Source: Kaistia adipata DSM 17808 (GTDB taxonomy: Bacteria > Pseudomonadota > Alphaproteobacteria > Rhizobiales > Kaistiaceae). From it: 64,000 bases of DNA. Each line of letters opens with the position of its first letter. The first letter of the stretch is position 1. Below are positions 37,806 through 46,945 of the stretch, piece after piece. The stretch covers positions 124,001 through 188,000 of the forward strand of contig NZ_AUHO01000010.1 of assembly GCF_000423225.1 (NCBI RefSeq), given 5' to 3'. The notes under the pieces were generated by a model. That model ran no database searches. It worked only from the letters and a program-made list of their open reading frames with translations, and was not told the origin of the DNA. A program made the translations under genes and the position numbers.

Positions 37806-38601
37806 GGGCTTCGTTCCAGATGCGGACTACCTGCGCGACGTCGTCGCTGATGAGCTGATCCAGCTGACCCTGCCGGACCCATTCGACCACCATGGCCTCG
37901 ACGTCGATGCCATAGGACTTGAGGGCCGCCAGCCGCTCCGGTCGCGGAACATGCAGGAAGGCCGCGAAGCCGCCGTCGTGGAGCTGCCGGGCCTCGCCAC
38001 GGGGGAAGTGCTGGATCTCCAGGTTGATGGCATCCAGGTCCGCCTGCCGCGCCAGCGCCGCGGGGTCGATCAGCCGCGAATGGGACAGTCCGACGGTGGG
38101 CACCTCGGGGATCGCCGCCTTCAGCGCCTTGAGCTGGACGAAATCGAAGGACGAGAACTGCAGGAGGTCGGCGCAGCCCAGTTCGTCGATCAAGGCGCGC
38201 AGCTTGGGGAAGATCACGTCGTCGAGATCATACCGCTTGAGCTCGACCTGATAGAGGATGCCGAGCTCCCGCCCGAGTTGCAGCGCGTCCCGCAGCCGCG
38301 GCACCCGCTCGCCTGCGAACCGGGCGTCGAACCAGCGGCCGGCGTCGAGCGCCGCGATTTCCGAGTAGGACAGGTTGCGGACGAGGCCATGGCCGTCCGT
38401 GGTGCGATCCACGGTCTCGTCGTGCAGGAGGATGAGCTCGCCGTCGCGGGTCAGCGCGAGATCCGTCTCGCAGGTCACGCCGGCTCCGCCAAGCTCGCGC
38501 GCCCTGCGGAACGCGGCGAGCGTGTTCTCCGGCGCTCCGGCACTATGGCCGCGATGTCCTGCGATCCGCATCGTCTCCGGCGTCATCAGCAGCGGGTTCA
38601 T
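37798..38601 (-). CDS. Glycerophosphodiester phosphodiesterase family protein 1
   Basis: A 267-residue TIM-barrel phosphodiesterase: catalytic GHRGHSAGAPENT near residue 15, metal-binding CETDLALTRDGELILLHDETVDRTT near 45-70, and YQVELKRYD with the third metal Glu near 120. The ATG at 38601 has AGGAG seven bases upstream; the frame start at 38625 is rejected. It would split glycerophosphodiesters into glycerol 3-phosphate and an alcohol, or act on a related phosphodiester. It is followed by an IMPase and preceded by a second phosphodiesterase. Confidence 0.9.
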   Translation of the reverse strand: MNPLLMTPETMRIAGHRGHSAGAPENTLAAFRRARELGGAGVTCETDLALTRDGELILLHDETVDRTTDGHGLVRNLSYSEIAALDAGRWFDARFAGERVPRLRDALQLGRELGILYQVELKRYDLDDVIFPKLRALIDELGCADLLQFSSFDFVQLKALKAAIPEVPTVGLSHSRLIDPAALARQADLDAINLEIQHFPRGEARQLHDGGFAAFLHVPRPERLAALKSYGIDVEAMVVEWVRQGQLDQLISDDVAQVVRIWNEARA

Positions 38602-38651
38602 CGATTTCTCCTGAAGTTTGGGCATGAAAGGCGCGTCCGGCGAGCGCGCGA

Positions 38652-39518
38652 CTAGGGGGCGAGGTCCGCGTCGCGGCGGCGGGCCGCCGCCCGGTCCGGC
38701 GGATCGAGCCGCACGACCTCCCGTCCGCAGCGGGCAACGAGGTCGAAACCCCAGCGGACATCGTCGCAGACCAGCATGTCGATGCGTCCGGCGCGCAGAT
38801 GGGCGGCGAGATCGTCGAGATGGTCGACGCCATAATCCTTGCGCAGCGCGAAATGCGCCGGCTGCGGCACGAAATGGCTGACGCCGATCCCCGCCTCGTG
38901 CAGGCTGTCGGCGATGTCCGGCGCGAACTGCGGATAGTCCGTGTTCAGGACGTCCATCGTCGCCGAGCGGGCCGCGCCGGCGGCATCGACCAGGCGGTGG
39001 TAGTTGATCCCCATGGTGCGGAGCGAGGGCGCGATCGCCTTGATGTCGCGCAGCACCACATAGTCGAACGAGCTGATCAGCACCCGCTCGGTCATGCCGG
39101 CGGCCTCGATCGCGGCGACGACCGGTTCGAGATAGCCGGGCCCCGCCACCTTGTCCTTGATCTCGACGATCAGCCCGAGGCCGAGGTCGCGGCAGTAGGC
39201 CAGGATCGCCTCGAACGGCTCGATGGGCTGGCCCGCGATCGCCTGGCCATTCCGGGCCCGGGTCCGGAACGGCGCGATGTCGTCATAGTCGAGCTGCGAG
39301 ATCAGTCCCTTGCCCGTCGACGCGTTGTCGAGGATGTCGTCGTGGAACACCACGAGGCGTCCGTCGCGGGTTCGGCGCAGATCGATCTCGCACAGGCTGG
39401 CGCCGAGCTCGGCGGCCTGCTGCAGCGCGGGGCGGGTGTTCTCGTGGCCGTCCACGCTGTGGCCGCGATGGCCGCATAGCAGGATGCGCCCCGAGCGAGA
39501 GGGCAGAAGCTCAAGCAT
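38652..39518 (-). CDS. Glycerophosphodiester phosphodiesterase family protein 2
   Basis: A 288-residue paralogue of its neighbour: CGHRGHSVDGHENT near residue 16 (His replaces Pro of the usual PENT), CEIDLRRTRDGRLVVFHDDILDNAS with acidic metal ligands and catalytic His, and LIVEIKDK for the third ligand. NAS instead of DRTT after the His suggests a shifted substrate pocket. Two divergent copies in one operon suggest different head groups or consecutive cleavage. Confidence 0.88.
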   Translation of the reverse strand: MLELLPSRSGRILLCGHRGHSVDGHENTRPALQQAAELGASLCEIDLRRTRDGRLVVFHDDILDNASTGKGLISQLDYDDIAPFRTRARNGQAIAGQPIEPFEAILAYCRDLGLGLIVEIKDKVAGPGYLEPVVAAIEAAGMTERVLISSFDYVVLRDIKAIAPSLRTMGINYHRLVDAAGAARSATMDVLNTDYPQFAPDIADSLHEAGIGVSHFVPQPAHFALRKDYGVDHLDDLAAHLRAGRIDMLVCDDVRWGFDLVARCGREVVRLDPPDRAAARRRDADLAP

Positions 39519-39578
39519 GATGAAGTCCTGGCTGGGAAGGTGGATGAGGTGTTTCGGCCGGACGCGTTCGCGCCCCGG

Positions 39579-40445
39579 CTAGCGCAGGCGGGCGTCGAAG
39601 CGATCGCGCAGGAAGTCCCCGAGCAGGCTGATCGACAAGGTCGTCACGACGATGATGAGCCCCGGCAATGCGGAGAGCCACCAGGCGGTCGCAAGGTAGT
39701 TCCTGCCATCCGCCACCATGAGGCCGAGGCTCGTCGCGGGCGGCTGGATGCCCAGCCCCAGGAAGCTCAGCCCGCTTTCCAGAAGAATGATCTCGGGGAA
39801 GTTGACCGTGAGCTGGACGATCAGCGGACCCGCGATGTTGGGCAGGATATGTCGCCAGTACACGCGGCGATCGGGCACGCCGATGATGCGCGCGGCCTCG
39901 GCATAGCCCTCGAGGTTGGCGCTCAGGATCAGCCCGCGCGTCAGCCGGGCGTAGCGCTCCCAGTTTGCAATGCCGACCAGCAGCATGAACAGGAGCGGGC
40001 TCGACCCGAAGAAGGCCAGTATGCCGAGCGCCACCACGATGAAGGGCACCGAGGCCATCGCATCGGCCAGGCCCATGATGAGATTGTCCAGCCAGCCGCC
40101 GAAGTGAGCGGCCAGCAGTCCCAGGCTCGTGCCGATGACGGCGCAGATCAGCGATCCGACCAGCGCGATCACCAATGTGGTCTGTGTCGCTGCCAGGAGG
40201 TTGCTGAGCAGATCCCGGCCCAGATAGTCCGTGCCCAGGACATGGCCCGGAAGCGCCCCCGGCGCCGCGAGGCGTGTGAGCGGGAATTGCTGCAGATGGT
40301 CATAGGGGGCGATCCATTGGGCCGTCGCGCCGACGGCGATGGCGGCCGCGATCCAGGCGCCGCACATCCAGATGCTGAGGGGCCATCCGAACGCCGGGAG
40401 CCTGGGGCGCCGGCCCGACCATGCGGGAGTCCTAGCTTGCGTCAT
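39579..40445 (-). CDS. Dipeptide/oligopeptide-type ABC transporter permease (DppC type)
   Basis: A 288-residue inner-membrane protein with an N-terminal membrane anchor, a DYLGRDLLSNLLAATQTTL segment typical of DppC, and the EAA loop near residue 180 (ARIIGVPDRRVYWRHILPNIAGPL). It overlaps the DppB-type gene by 14 bases. Family-5 transporters carry peptides but also opines, nickel or glycerophosphodiester-like compounds; the downstream phosphodiesterases favour the last. Confidence 0.9.
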   Translation of the reverse strand: MTQARTPAWSGRRPRLPAFGWPLSIWMCGAWIAAAIAVGATAQWIAPYDHLQQFPLTRLAAPGALPGHVLGTDYLGRDLLSNLLAATQTTLVIALVGSLICAVIGTSLGLLAAHFGGWLDNLIMGLADAMASVPFIVVALGILAFFGSSPLLFMLLVGIANWERYARLTRGLILSANLEGYAEAARIIGVPDRRVYWRHILPNIAGPLIVQLTVNFPEIILLESGLSFLGLGIQPPATSLGLMVADGRNYLATAWWLSALPGLIIVVTTLSISLLGDFLRDRFDARLR

Positions 40446-41364
40446 GGTTTCCCAGCCTGATCTTCGGGTTGAGCGCTGCGTAGAGGATGTCCACGGTCAG
40501 GTTGATGGAGACCATGAAGGCGGTGAAGGTGAGGATCATCGCCTGAACCACGTTCAGGTCGCCGCTGTTGACGGCGCGAACGAAGCCGCTGCCCAGGCCG
40601 GGCCAGGCGAATACCGTCTCGACGAACACCGCGCCGCCCAGCATGCCGCCGGCGCCGAAGCCGAGCATGGTCACGAGCGGGATCGCGGCATTGGGCAGGG
40701 CGTGCCGAAGGATGATCTCTCGTTCCGGGATGCCATCGGCGCGGGCGGCCGCGATATAGGGCTGTCCGAGGACGTCGATCAGGGTCGAGCGGGTGAAGCG
40801 AGAGATGGTGGCGGCGCCGGCCAGCACCAGCGTCGCCACCGGCAGGATGGCGTGCTGCCAAGTCGAGCTGCCGGAGCTCGGCAGGACGCGCAGCCATACC
40901 GCGAAGAGATAGATCAGGGCGACGCCGAGGAGGAAGTTGGGAATGCTGTAGCCGACCACCGCGCCGGCCATCACCGCCTTGTCCGCGGCAGTCTCGCGGC
41001 GGACCGCCGCCAGTATTCCCGCCGGTATGCCGATCAGCATGGTGAGCAGGAAGGCCGGCACCGTGACCGACAGCGTCTTGGGGACGCGCTCGCCGATGAC
41101 GGTGAAGACCTCGCGGCCATCGGCGAAGGAGGTCCCGAAGTTCCCCTGAAACGCATTGGCCAGATAGAGGAGATATTGCTCGGCGATCGACCGGTCGAGG
41201 CCCCATTGGGTGCGGAACGCCGCCAGCGCCTCGGGGGTGGCGATATCGGAGAGCATCTGCTGGGCGGGATCGCCGCTCAGCCGGAGCACGATGAAGACGA
41301 AGGTCACGGTGGCGAACAGCACGATCAGGGACCGCAACAGCCGCGCGAGGACAAAGCCGAACAT
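40432..41364 (-). CDS. Dipeptide/oligopeptide-type ABC transporter permease (DppB type)
   Basis: A 310-residue inner-membrane protein starting MFGFVLARLLRSLIVLFATVTFVFI, the first membrane segment of DppB proteins. It contains QWGLDRSIAEQYLLYL and the EAA loop ARADGIPEREIILRHALPNAAIPL. Its start shares a base with the preceding ATPase stop (TGATG). Confidence 0.9.
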   Translation of the reverse strand: MFGFVLARLLRSLIVLFATVTFVFIVLRLSGDPAQQMLSDIATPEALAAFRTQWGLDRSIAEQYLLYLANAFQGNFGTSFADGREVFTVIGERVPKTLSVTVPAFLLTMLIGIPAGILAAVRRETAADKAVMAGAVVGYSIPNFLLGVALIYLFAVWLRVLPSSGSSTWQHAILPVATLVLAGAATISRFTRSTLIDVLGQPYIAAARADGIPEREIILRHALPNAAIPLVTMLGFGAGGMLGGAVFVETVFAWPGLGSGFVRAVNSGDLNVVQAMILTFTAFMVSINLTVDILYAALNPKIRLGNHDAS

Positions 41365-42362
41365 CAGGCGACCTCCGCCGTAGCCATGGGAAGGGGCCGG
41401 ACGTCCTCGGCGCGGTGGCAGGCGACGTGCCCCTGGTCGATCCGGCGCAGCCGCGGCGTCTCGGACGCGCAGCGCTCGATCGCCAGCGGGCAGCGCGAGC
41501 GGAAGGCGCAGCCGCGCGCGGCCTTGCCCGGATCGAGATCGCCCTGCACCGGCGGCGCGACATTCCGAACCCTGGGATCCAGCGACGGCACCGATGACAG
41601 CAGGGCCCGCGTATAGGGGTGGCGCGGCCTTGCATAGACCGACCGGATATCGCCGGTTTCCACCACGCGGCCGAGATAGAGCACGGCAATGCGGTCCACC
41701 AGGTGGCGAACGATGCGCAGATCATGCGTGATGAAGACATAGGCGAGATCGAGCTGCTGCCAGAGCGAGCGCAGGATCGCGACGACCTGCGCCTGCACGG
41801 ACACGTCCAGCGCCGATACCGCCTCGTCGAACACGACCAGCCGGGGCGAGAGAACGAGGGCGCGCGCAATGACCACGCGCTGCCGCTGCCCGCCCGACAT
41901 CTGGTGCGGGAAGCGGTCCATCAGCTCGGCGGACAGGCCGACCTTCTCGAGCATGGCGGCCGCCTGATCGCGGGCGCCATGGCGATCGGCCAGGCGATGC
42001 ACCCACACGGCTTCCGCCACTTGCTGGCCGATGGTCATCTGCGGGTTCAGGGCGGATAGGGGGTTCTGCTGCACCAGCGAGGTCTGCCTGCGGAATGCCT
42101 TCCAGTCGCCGGGGCGGCGATCGGCGTGCGCGACGCCGTCGAAGCGGACTTCGCCGGCGCTGGGCGGCGTCAGCCCGAGCAGGAGTCGGCCGAGCGTCGA
42201 TTTTCCGCTGCCGGATTCTCCGACGATCCCGATGCGTTCCCGGGGGGCGAGGTCCAGGTCGATGGCATCGACCGCGACATGGTCGACGGATCTTGCCAGC
42301 GGGCCGGAGCGCAGGCGGAAGGTCTTTTGCAGCCCGCGCGCTTGGAGCAGGGGCGGGTTCAT
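41364..42362 (-). CDS. Dipeptide-type ABC transporter ATP-binding protein (DppF type)
   Basis: A 332-residue ATPase: Walker A GESGSGKST, Q-loop VQQNPLSALNPQMTI, signature MSGGQRQRV, Walker B LVVFDEAVSALDVSVQ, switch His in FITHDLRIV. The C-terminal oligopeptide/dipeptide extension has the Cys-rich segment GCAFRSRCPLAIERCASETP, typical of proteins holding a [4Fe-4S] cluster. It overlaps the DppD-type gene by 4 bases. Confidence 0.92.
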   Translation of the reverse strand: MNPPLLQARGLQKTFRLRSGPLARSVDHVAVDAIDLDLAPRERIGIVGESGSGKSTLGRLLLGLTPPSAGEVRFDGVAHADRRPGDWKAFRRQTSLVQQNPLSALNPQMTIGQQVAEAVWVHRLADRHGARDQAAAMLEKVGLSAELMDRFPHQMSGGQRQRVVIARALVLSPRLVVFDEAVSALDVSVQAQVVAILRSLWQQLDLAYVFITHDLRIVRHLVDRIAVLYLGRVVETGDIRSVYARPRHPYTRALLSSVPSLDPRVRNVAPPVQGDLDPGKAARGCAFRSRCPLAIERCASETPRLRRIDQGHVACHRAEDVRPLPMATAEVA

Positions 42363-43309
42363 GGGCGCACCGGATGGTAGCAGGAGGCCGCGTGGCCGGG
42401 GCCGATGCGCGCGGGCGCCGGATAGGCCGATACGCAGTCGCGGCCGCCCCGGTCGCAGCGCGGATGGAAATGGCAGCCGGCGGGAAGGTTGTCGAGCAGG
42501 GGCACCGAGCCCGCGATCGGGGTCGGCGGCTCGAGGTCGTCGGGATCGATGGTCGGCATGCAGTCGATCAGGGCCCGGGCATAGGGGTGGGCCGGGCGCT
42601 CAAGCAGCGCGCCGATGGGCGCCGTCTCGACGATCTTGCCGCAATACATCACGGCCGCCCTGTCGGCCAGGCGCGCGATGACGCCGAGGTCATGCGACAC
42701 GATCAGCAGGGCCATGCCCGTCTCGGCGCGCAGTTCCTCGAGCAGATACAGGATCTGCGCCTGCGTGGTGACGTCGAGCGCCGTCGTCGGCTCGTCGGCG
42801 ATGAGCAGTCTCGGCTTGGCGGCGAGCGCATGCGCGATCATCACGCGCTGGTTCATGCCGCCCGAAAACTGGTGGGGATAGGCGCGCAGCCGGCTCTTCG
42901 CCCTGTCGATGCCGACTCGCTCGAGCAGCCGCATGGCCTCGAGCCGCGCATCGTTGCCGCGCAAGCCCTGATGCCGATAGAGCGCCGATTCCAGATAATG
43001 GCCGATGGTGTGAACCGGATTGAGGCTGCTCGTCGGGTCCTGGAAGATCATCGCAACCGACGGCTTGGCCGGCGAGCCGGTGCCGCCGTCGGCATCGTCC
43101 TGCAGGGTGATCGAACCACCGGTCCGCGCGATGCCGCGGGGCAGGGCCCCGGCGATGGCGTAGCAGGTCATGCTCTTGCCGCAGCCGGATTCGCCAACCA
43201 GGCCCAGGGTCTCGCCCCGGTCGAGCGAGAGGTCGATGCCGTCGATGATTTTGAGTCCGCGCGCGGGGGCCTGAACGACCAGGCCGCGCACAGCTAGAAG
43301 ATGGGACAA
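42359..43309 (-). CDS. Dipeptide-type ABC transporter ATP-binding protein (DppD type)
   Basis: A 316-residue ATPase: Walker A GESGCGKSM (with Met instead of Thr/Ser at the last position), Q-loop IFQDPTSSLNPVHTI, signature FSGGMNQRV, Walker B LLIADEPTTALDVTTQ, and a C-terminal Cys cluster (GCHFHPRCDRGGRDC). It starts with TTG at 43309, supported by AGGAG nine bases upstream. With the DppF-type protein it forms the two-ATPase set of this transporter class. Confidence 0.9.
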   Translation of the reverse strand: MSHLLAVRGLVVQAPARGLKIIDGIDLSLDRGETLGLVGESGCGKSMTCYAIAGALPRGIARTGGSITLQDDADGGTGSPAKPSVAMIFQDPTSSLNPVHTIGHYLESALYRHQGLRGNDARLEAMRLLERVGIDRAKSRLRAYPHQFSGGMNQRVMIAHALAAKPRLLIADEPTTALDVTTQAQILYLLEELRAETGMALLIVSHDLGVIARLADRAAVMYCGKIVETAPIGALLERPAHPYARALIDCMPTIDPDDLEPPTPIAGSVPLLDNLPAGCHFHPRCDRGGRDCVSAYPAPARIGPGHAASCYHPVRP

Positions 43310-43328
43310 TCGTAGCTGCTCCTGTGGG

Positions 43329-43358
43329 GGACGGCGCGCAATCGGATGCGCGCCGTCC
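43329..43358 (-). repeat. Perfect 12-bp hairpin after the DppA-type gene
   Basis: GGACGGCGCGCA (43329-43340) pairs with TGCGCGCCGTCC (43347-43358), with a 6-base loop ATCGGA. It lies 15 bases after the binding-protein stop and before the DppD-type start. No U-run follows. The placement matches the hairpins after the two other binding-protein genes. Confidence 0.7.
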
Positions 43359-43373
43359 GCTCGCCATGCGCGC

Positions 43374-44942
43374 TCAGCCGAAGCTGAGATTATGGGCGCG
43401 CAGCTCCATGGTCTCGAAGCTCACCGGATTCCACTTCACGTCCTTCCGCGCGCCGTAGACGTCGAGTGGCTGGTAGAGGATGACGGCGGGCGCCTCCTCC
43501 TCGAAGATGTCGCGCATGCGGTTGAAGGCGTCGAAGCGCTCCGGGCCGTCCGGCAGCTGCGCCACCTTGACGGCGAGTTCGTTGAACTCGGCCGGGGCGT
43601 CCCAGCCCCAGCGCTGCTGCACGGCACGGCCGGGGCCGAACTCGGAGACGATGGTGTTGAGGGCGTCGGTCAGGGAGAGGCCGTTGGACCAGTTGCGAAT
43701 CCAGATGTCCTCGTCCTTTGCCGTGGTTCCCGGCGCATAGATCTCCGGCACGACATTGACGCCGATCTCCTTCCACATCTCGATCATCATCATCAAGGCG
43801 GGAATGGCGTTGGCGTAGTAGTTGCCCATCGTGCGATAGGTGATCGGCGTGCCGTCATAGCCGCTTTCGCGCACCAGCCGCTTCGCCTCCTCGACGTCAT
43901 ATTCCATGGGGCGACGGTTCGGATCGAAGGTCGCGCCATAATGCGGGAAGTTCAGGCCGTTGGGGATGGAGGCCCGGTTCTGCCACAGGGCCTCGACCAG
44001 CAGCGGACGGTTGACGGCGAGCGCCATCGCGCGCCGCAGCGTCTTCGACTTGAAGACCGGCTGGTTCATGTTGAACGTGAACATATGGAAGTTCTCGATC
44101 AAGATGCCGCGGGTCTCGAGGTCCGAATAGCTGTTGACGAGCGCCAGATCATCCGGCGTCAGCGTCGTGATGATGTCGTATTCGCCGCTGATCAGGCCGG
44201 CAACGCGGGTCGCGGGCTCGGCGACGACCTGGAACGTGATCTTCGATGCGGTCGGCTTCTCGCCCCAGTATTTGTCGTTCGCGTCGATGACGGCCCGATC
44301 GCCCGCGATGAACTCGACGAACTTGTAGGGGCCGGTGCCGACCGGGCTGTTGCCGAATGCGGCGGCTCCGAGCTTGCTGTAGTAGTCCTTGGGCACGATA
44401 CGTCCGACCCAGGACGCCACGATCTTCTCGATCAGATAGGACGGCGTCTTGGTGCGCAGGACGACGGTATACTTGTCCTCGACGACCGGCTCGTCCCAGT
44501 CGGGCGAGAAGTTGCGGCCGTTCGGGATCGACTTGATCGCCTCGTCGCCCCAAAGCCGTCCCGACGAGAAGGTGAAGGCGACGTCGTCGGCGGTCATTTC
44601 GACGCCGTTGTGGAACAGGACGTTCTGGCGCAGCTTGAAACGGACCGACCGGTCGTCGAGCCGCTCCCAGCTCTCCGCGAGGGCCGGCACCAGCTCGGTG
44701 CCATTTCCCGGGGCGCCATCGTGGAACCAGTCGCGCGCGATCAGCGTGTCGAAGATCTGGGTGACGATGCGCACGCCGGTATTGCTGATGGCATTGACCG
44801 GCTCGAGCGAGTTCGGCAGGCCGTTGACGCCGATGCGAAGCTCGCGCCGATCCTGGGCAAAGGCGAAGCCGGCGCCGGACGTCGATGCCAGGGCGATGGC
44901 GCCGGCGCCGAGCAAGAAGTTCCTACGATCAATTCTGAGCAT
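43374..44942 (-). CDS. Family-5 ABC substrate-binding protein (DppA type), Tat-exported
   Basis: A 522-residue SBP family 5 protein. A Tat signal (MLRIDRRNFLLGAGAIAL) precedes the mature start QDRRELRIGVNGLPNSLEPVNAISN. Family landmarks include AESWERLDDRSVRFKLRQNVLFHNG and GTGPYKFVEF. The ATG at 44942 has AGGAGAAT upstream; the frame beyond it overlaps the regulator gene. It is the first gene after the DeoR gene, so its substrate is probably what the regulator's operon degrades. Confidence 0.92.
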   Translation of the reverse strand: MLRIDRRNFLLGAGAIALASTSGAGFAFAQDRRELRIGVNGLPNSLEPVNAISNTGVRIVTQIFDTLIARDWFHDGAPGNGTELVPALAESWERLDDRSVRFKLRQNVLFHNGVEMTADDVAFTFSSGRLWGDEAIKSIPNGRNFSPDWDEPVVEDKYTVVLRTKTPSYLIEKIVASWVGRIVPKDYYSKLGAAAFGNSPVGTGPYKFVEFIAGDRAVIDANDKYWGEKPTASKITFQVVAEPATRVAGLISGEYDIITTLTPDDLALVNSYSDLETRGILIENFHMFTFNMNQPVFKSKTLRRAMALAVNRPLLVEALWQNRASIPNGLNFPHYGATFDPNRRPMEYDVEEAKRLVRESGYDGTPITYRTMGNYYANAIPALMMMIEMWKEIGVNVVPEIYAPGTTAKDEDIWIRNWSNGLSLTDALNTIVSEFGPGRAVQQRWGWDAPAEFNELAVKVAQLPDGPERFDAFNRMRDIFEEEAPAVILYQPLDVYGARKDVKWNPVSFETMELRAHNLSFG

Positions 44943-44991
44943 CTCATTCTCCTGCTTTGTCGGGATGCTGTTCAGGGGCGGAGAGCGGGGC

Positions 44992-45804
44992 CTAGTGCGC
45001 GATGACGAACTTGCGCCGCATTTTTTCGGGGGCCGTTTCGATGATGCTCGCGGCGCCGGCGTCGGTGACGATGACGCCCACATCCTCGATCCTTGTCGTG
45101 ACCGAGAAGCTCGACTTGGTGAACTTGGAGTGGTCCGCCACCACGATGACGCGGCTCGACACTTCGATCATGGCCTGCTGGACGCTCGCGTTGAGCGGGT
45201 AGCCGGTGCAGATCAGGCCGCGATCCAGATCGATCGAAGCGGCGTTGAGAATGAGCTTGTCGACATTGAACTGGCGGATGAAATGTTCGGCCTGGGGGCC
45301 GCGGAAGGAGCGGTTGGTGTCGGTATATTCCCCGCCGATCGCGTAGAGGTTCCTCGCCTCGCCGCGGATCAGCTCGGCGATGATGTCGGCCCCGTTCGAG
45401 AGCAGCGTGAGCCCGGTGCGCTTCGCCAGCAGTTTGGCCACTTCCAGCGACGTGGTGCCGGCATCCAGCAGGACGGCATCCCCGTCGGCGATCATTCCGG
45501 CGGCGGTCGCGGCGATGGCCGCCTTTTCCGCCAGCTGGGAGACGGCGCGGACGGCGTGGATCGGGTCCTGCGCCACCTGGTTGAGGCTGACCGCGCCGCC
45601 ATGCGTGCGGCGCAGGAATCCTGCTTCTTCCAGTTCGCCGAGGTCGCGCCGGACGGTCGCGACCGATACCTGGAGGTGTTCCGTCAGGGCGCGGATGTCG
45701 AGAAAAAGCTTCTCGTGCAGCAGCGCGACGATCTTGGCCTGACGATCTTCAATCGGGTTGAACAAAACGCTTGTCTCGCTTGCGACGTGAAGCAAATCGT
45801 TCAC
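44992..45804 (-). CDS. DeoR-family transcriptional regulator
   Basis: A 270-residue protein with a DeoR helix-turn-helix at about residues 35-75 (LTEHLQVSVATVRRDLGELEEAGFLRRTHGGA). The DeoRC domain carries LLDAGTTSLEVAKLL near 115, IGGEYTDTNRSFRGPQAEHF and VADHSKFTKSSF. The start is GTG at 45804; no in-frame ATG lies nearby. It heads the ten-gene unit ending at 35845, and a sugar phosphate or glycerol-phosphate-like inducer is likely for this family. Confidence 0.9.
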   Translation of the reverse strand: MNDLLHVASETSVLFNPIEDRQAKIVALLHEKLFLDIRALTEHLQVSVATVRRDLGELEEAGFLRRTHGGAVSLNQVAQDPIHAVRAVSQLAEKAAIAATAAGMIADGDAVLLDAGTTSLEVAKLLAKRTGLTLLSNGADIIAELIRGEARNLYAIGGEYTDTNRSFRGPQAEHFIRQFNVDKLILNAASIDLDRGLICTGYPLNASVQQAMIEVSSRVIVVADHSKFTKSSFSVTTRIEDVGVIVTDAGAASIIETAPEKMRRKFVIAH

Positions 45805-46176
45805 GGCGAGCGAAAAACATCATAGCTCGATGAAGGTCATGCGACGTATCTGTGACGGATCGATAACATTCGCCGTGTTTGCCGGCGGAATGCGGTCCGT
45901 CTGGTGATGCCGGGATGATGGAAATCGATCATGGTCACGGTCGGCGCGGGGATGTCGCCGGGTCTGGCGGCGCCGGGATTCAATCGATCGTCGCGTCTAG
46001 GGGGGATGCCGTTCCGGCGACCGGCCGGGAACGCGGGCGCCTTGGGGCGGGCGGCGGAGCCCGCCGCCCGCGATCCGGCGCCGGGGTGGCCGCCGGTAGG
46101 TCTCGCTGCATGGCCAGCGGGCGCGGCCAAGCCTCCCCGCCAGGCGCCGCGTTCCGGTCGTCCGGCGCGGAAGGCC
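45805..46176. other. Intergenic region upstream of the DeoR-Dpp operon
   Basis: About 372 bases between the LDT stop and the DeoR start, both on the minus strand. It should hold the operon promoter. The AT-rich part at 45810-45870 is the likely site, but no convincing hexamers or operator were identified. Frames crossing it are shadows. Confidence 0.4.
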
Positions 46177-46878
46177 TTACTGGACGACGATCCGCGCGCC
46201 GGGCTGAACCCGGTCGTAGAGATCGATGACGTCCTGGTTGAGCAGGCGGATGCAGCCGGCCGAGACGGCCTTGCCGATGGAGCTGGGATCGGTCGTGCCG
46301 TGGACGCGGTAATAGGTGTCCTTGCCGTCCTTGTGCATGTAGAGCGCGCGGGCGCCCATCGGGTTGGCCGGCCCGCCGGCGACGCCATCCTTGAACTTGC
46401 CGTAGTGGCCGGGGTTCCGCTCGATCATGCTGTCGGTCGGCCGCCACCGGGGCCATCGCGCCTTGTTGGCGATGACCGCCTCGCCGCCCTCGAAGGAGCG
46501 GGCCACGGGGCCGACGCCGACGGCGTAGCGGATCGCCTTCCCGTTTGGCTGGACCAGGTAAAGGAACCGCGTCGGCTGGTCGACGACGATCGTTCCGGGG
46601 GGCTCGCTGGTGCTGTAGTCGACGGTCTGGCGGATATGGGCGGGCTTCATGCGGCTGGTGTCGACCCCGGCGATGCGAAAATCCCCCTCGGTCATCTCCC
46701 GGTACATCTGCCGCGGGTCCGAACCCACCGGACGGGCGGAAGGCGAGCTTCTGGCCTCCGGTGCCTTCGGCGCGGGCGCGGGTGGGACAGCGGTGCCCGA
46801 CTGCGTGGTGGCACAAGCCGAGGTGAGCAGGGCCAGGCAGACGAGGGCAGCTAGGTTGAGTGGCTTTGCATGCTTCAT
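46177..46878 (-). CDS. L,D-transpeptidase (YkuD domain) lipoprotein 1
   Basis: A 233-residue protein with a lipoprotein signal (CLALLTSACATT; lipid Cys near residue 22), a Pro/Ala-rich linker and a YkuD domain from about 95. The catalytic block has HGTTDPSSIG followed by SAGCIRLLNQDVIDLYDRV, with nucleophile Cys. Such enzymes make 3-3 peptidoglycan cross-links or attach proteins to peptidoglycan in the periplasm. A CTTAAG-N5-CTTAAG box lies 50 bases before the start, as with the second transpeptidase. Confidence 0.92.
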   Translation of the reverse strand: MKHAKPLNLAALVCLALLTSACATTQSGTAVPPAPAPKAPEARSSPSARPVGSDPRQMYREMTEGDFRIAGVDTSRMKPAHIRQTVDYSTSEPPGTIVVDQPTRFLYLVQPNGKAIRYAVGVGPVARSFEGGEAVIANKARWPRWRPTDSMIERNPGHYGKFKDGVAGGPANPMGARALYMHKDGKDTYYRVHGTTDPSSIGKAVSAGCIRLLNQDVIDLYDRVQPGARIVVQ

Positions 46879-46928
46879 TTCAAGGGGCCGTCAGCGGTTT
46901 CTTTCTACCGAAGCGCTGCGTTCTGATT

Positions 46929-46945
46929 CTTAAGGCTGGCTTAAG
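46929..46945. promoter_or_regulatory. PmrA-like direct-repeat box 1
   Basis: CTTAAG-GCTGG-CTTAAG, two exact hexamers 11 bases apart. The form equals the PmrA (OmpR-family response regulator) box known from enterobacteria. It is centred about 59 bases before the start codon of L,D-transpeptidase 1. Confidence 0.68.
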
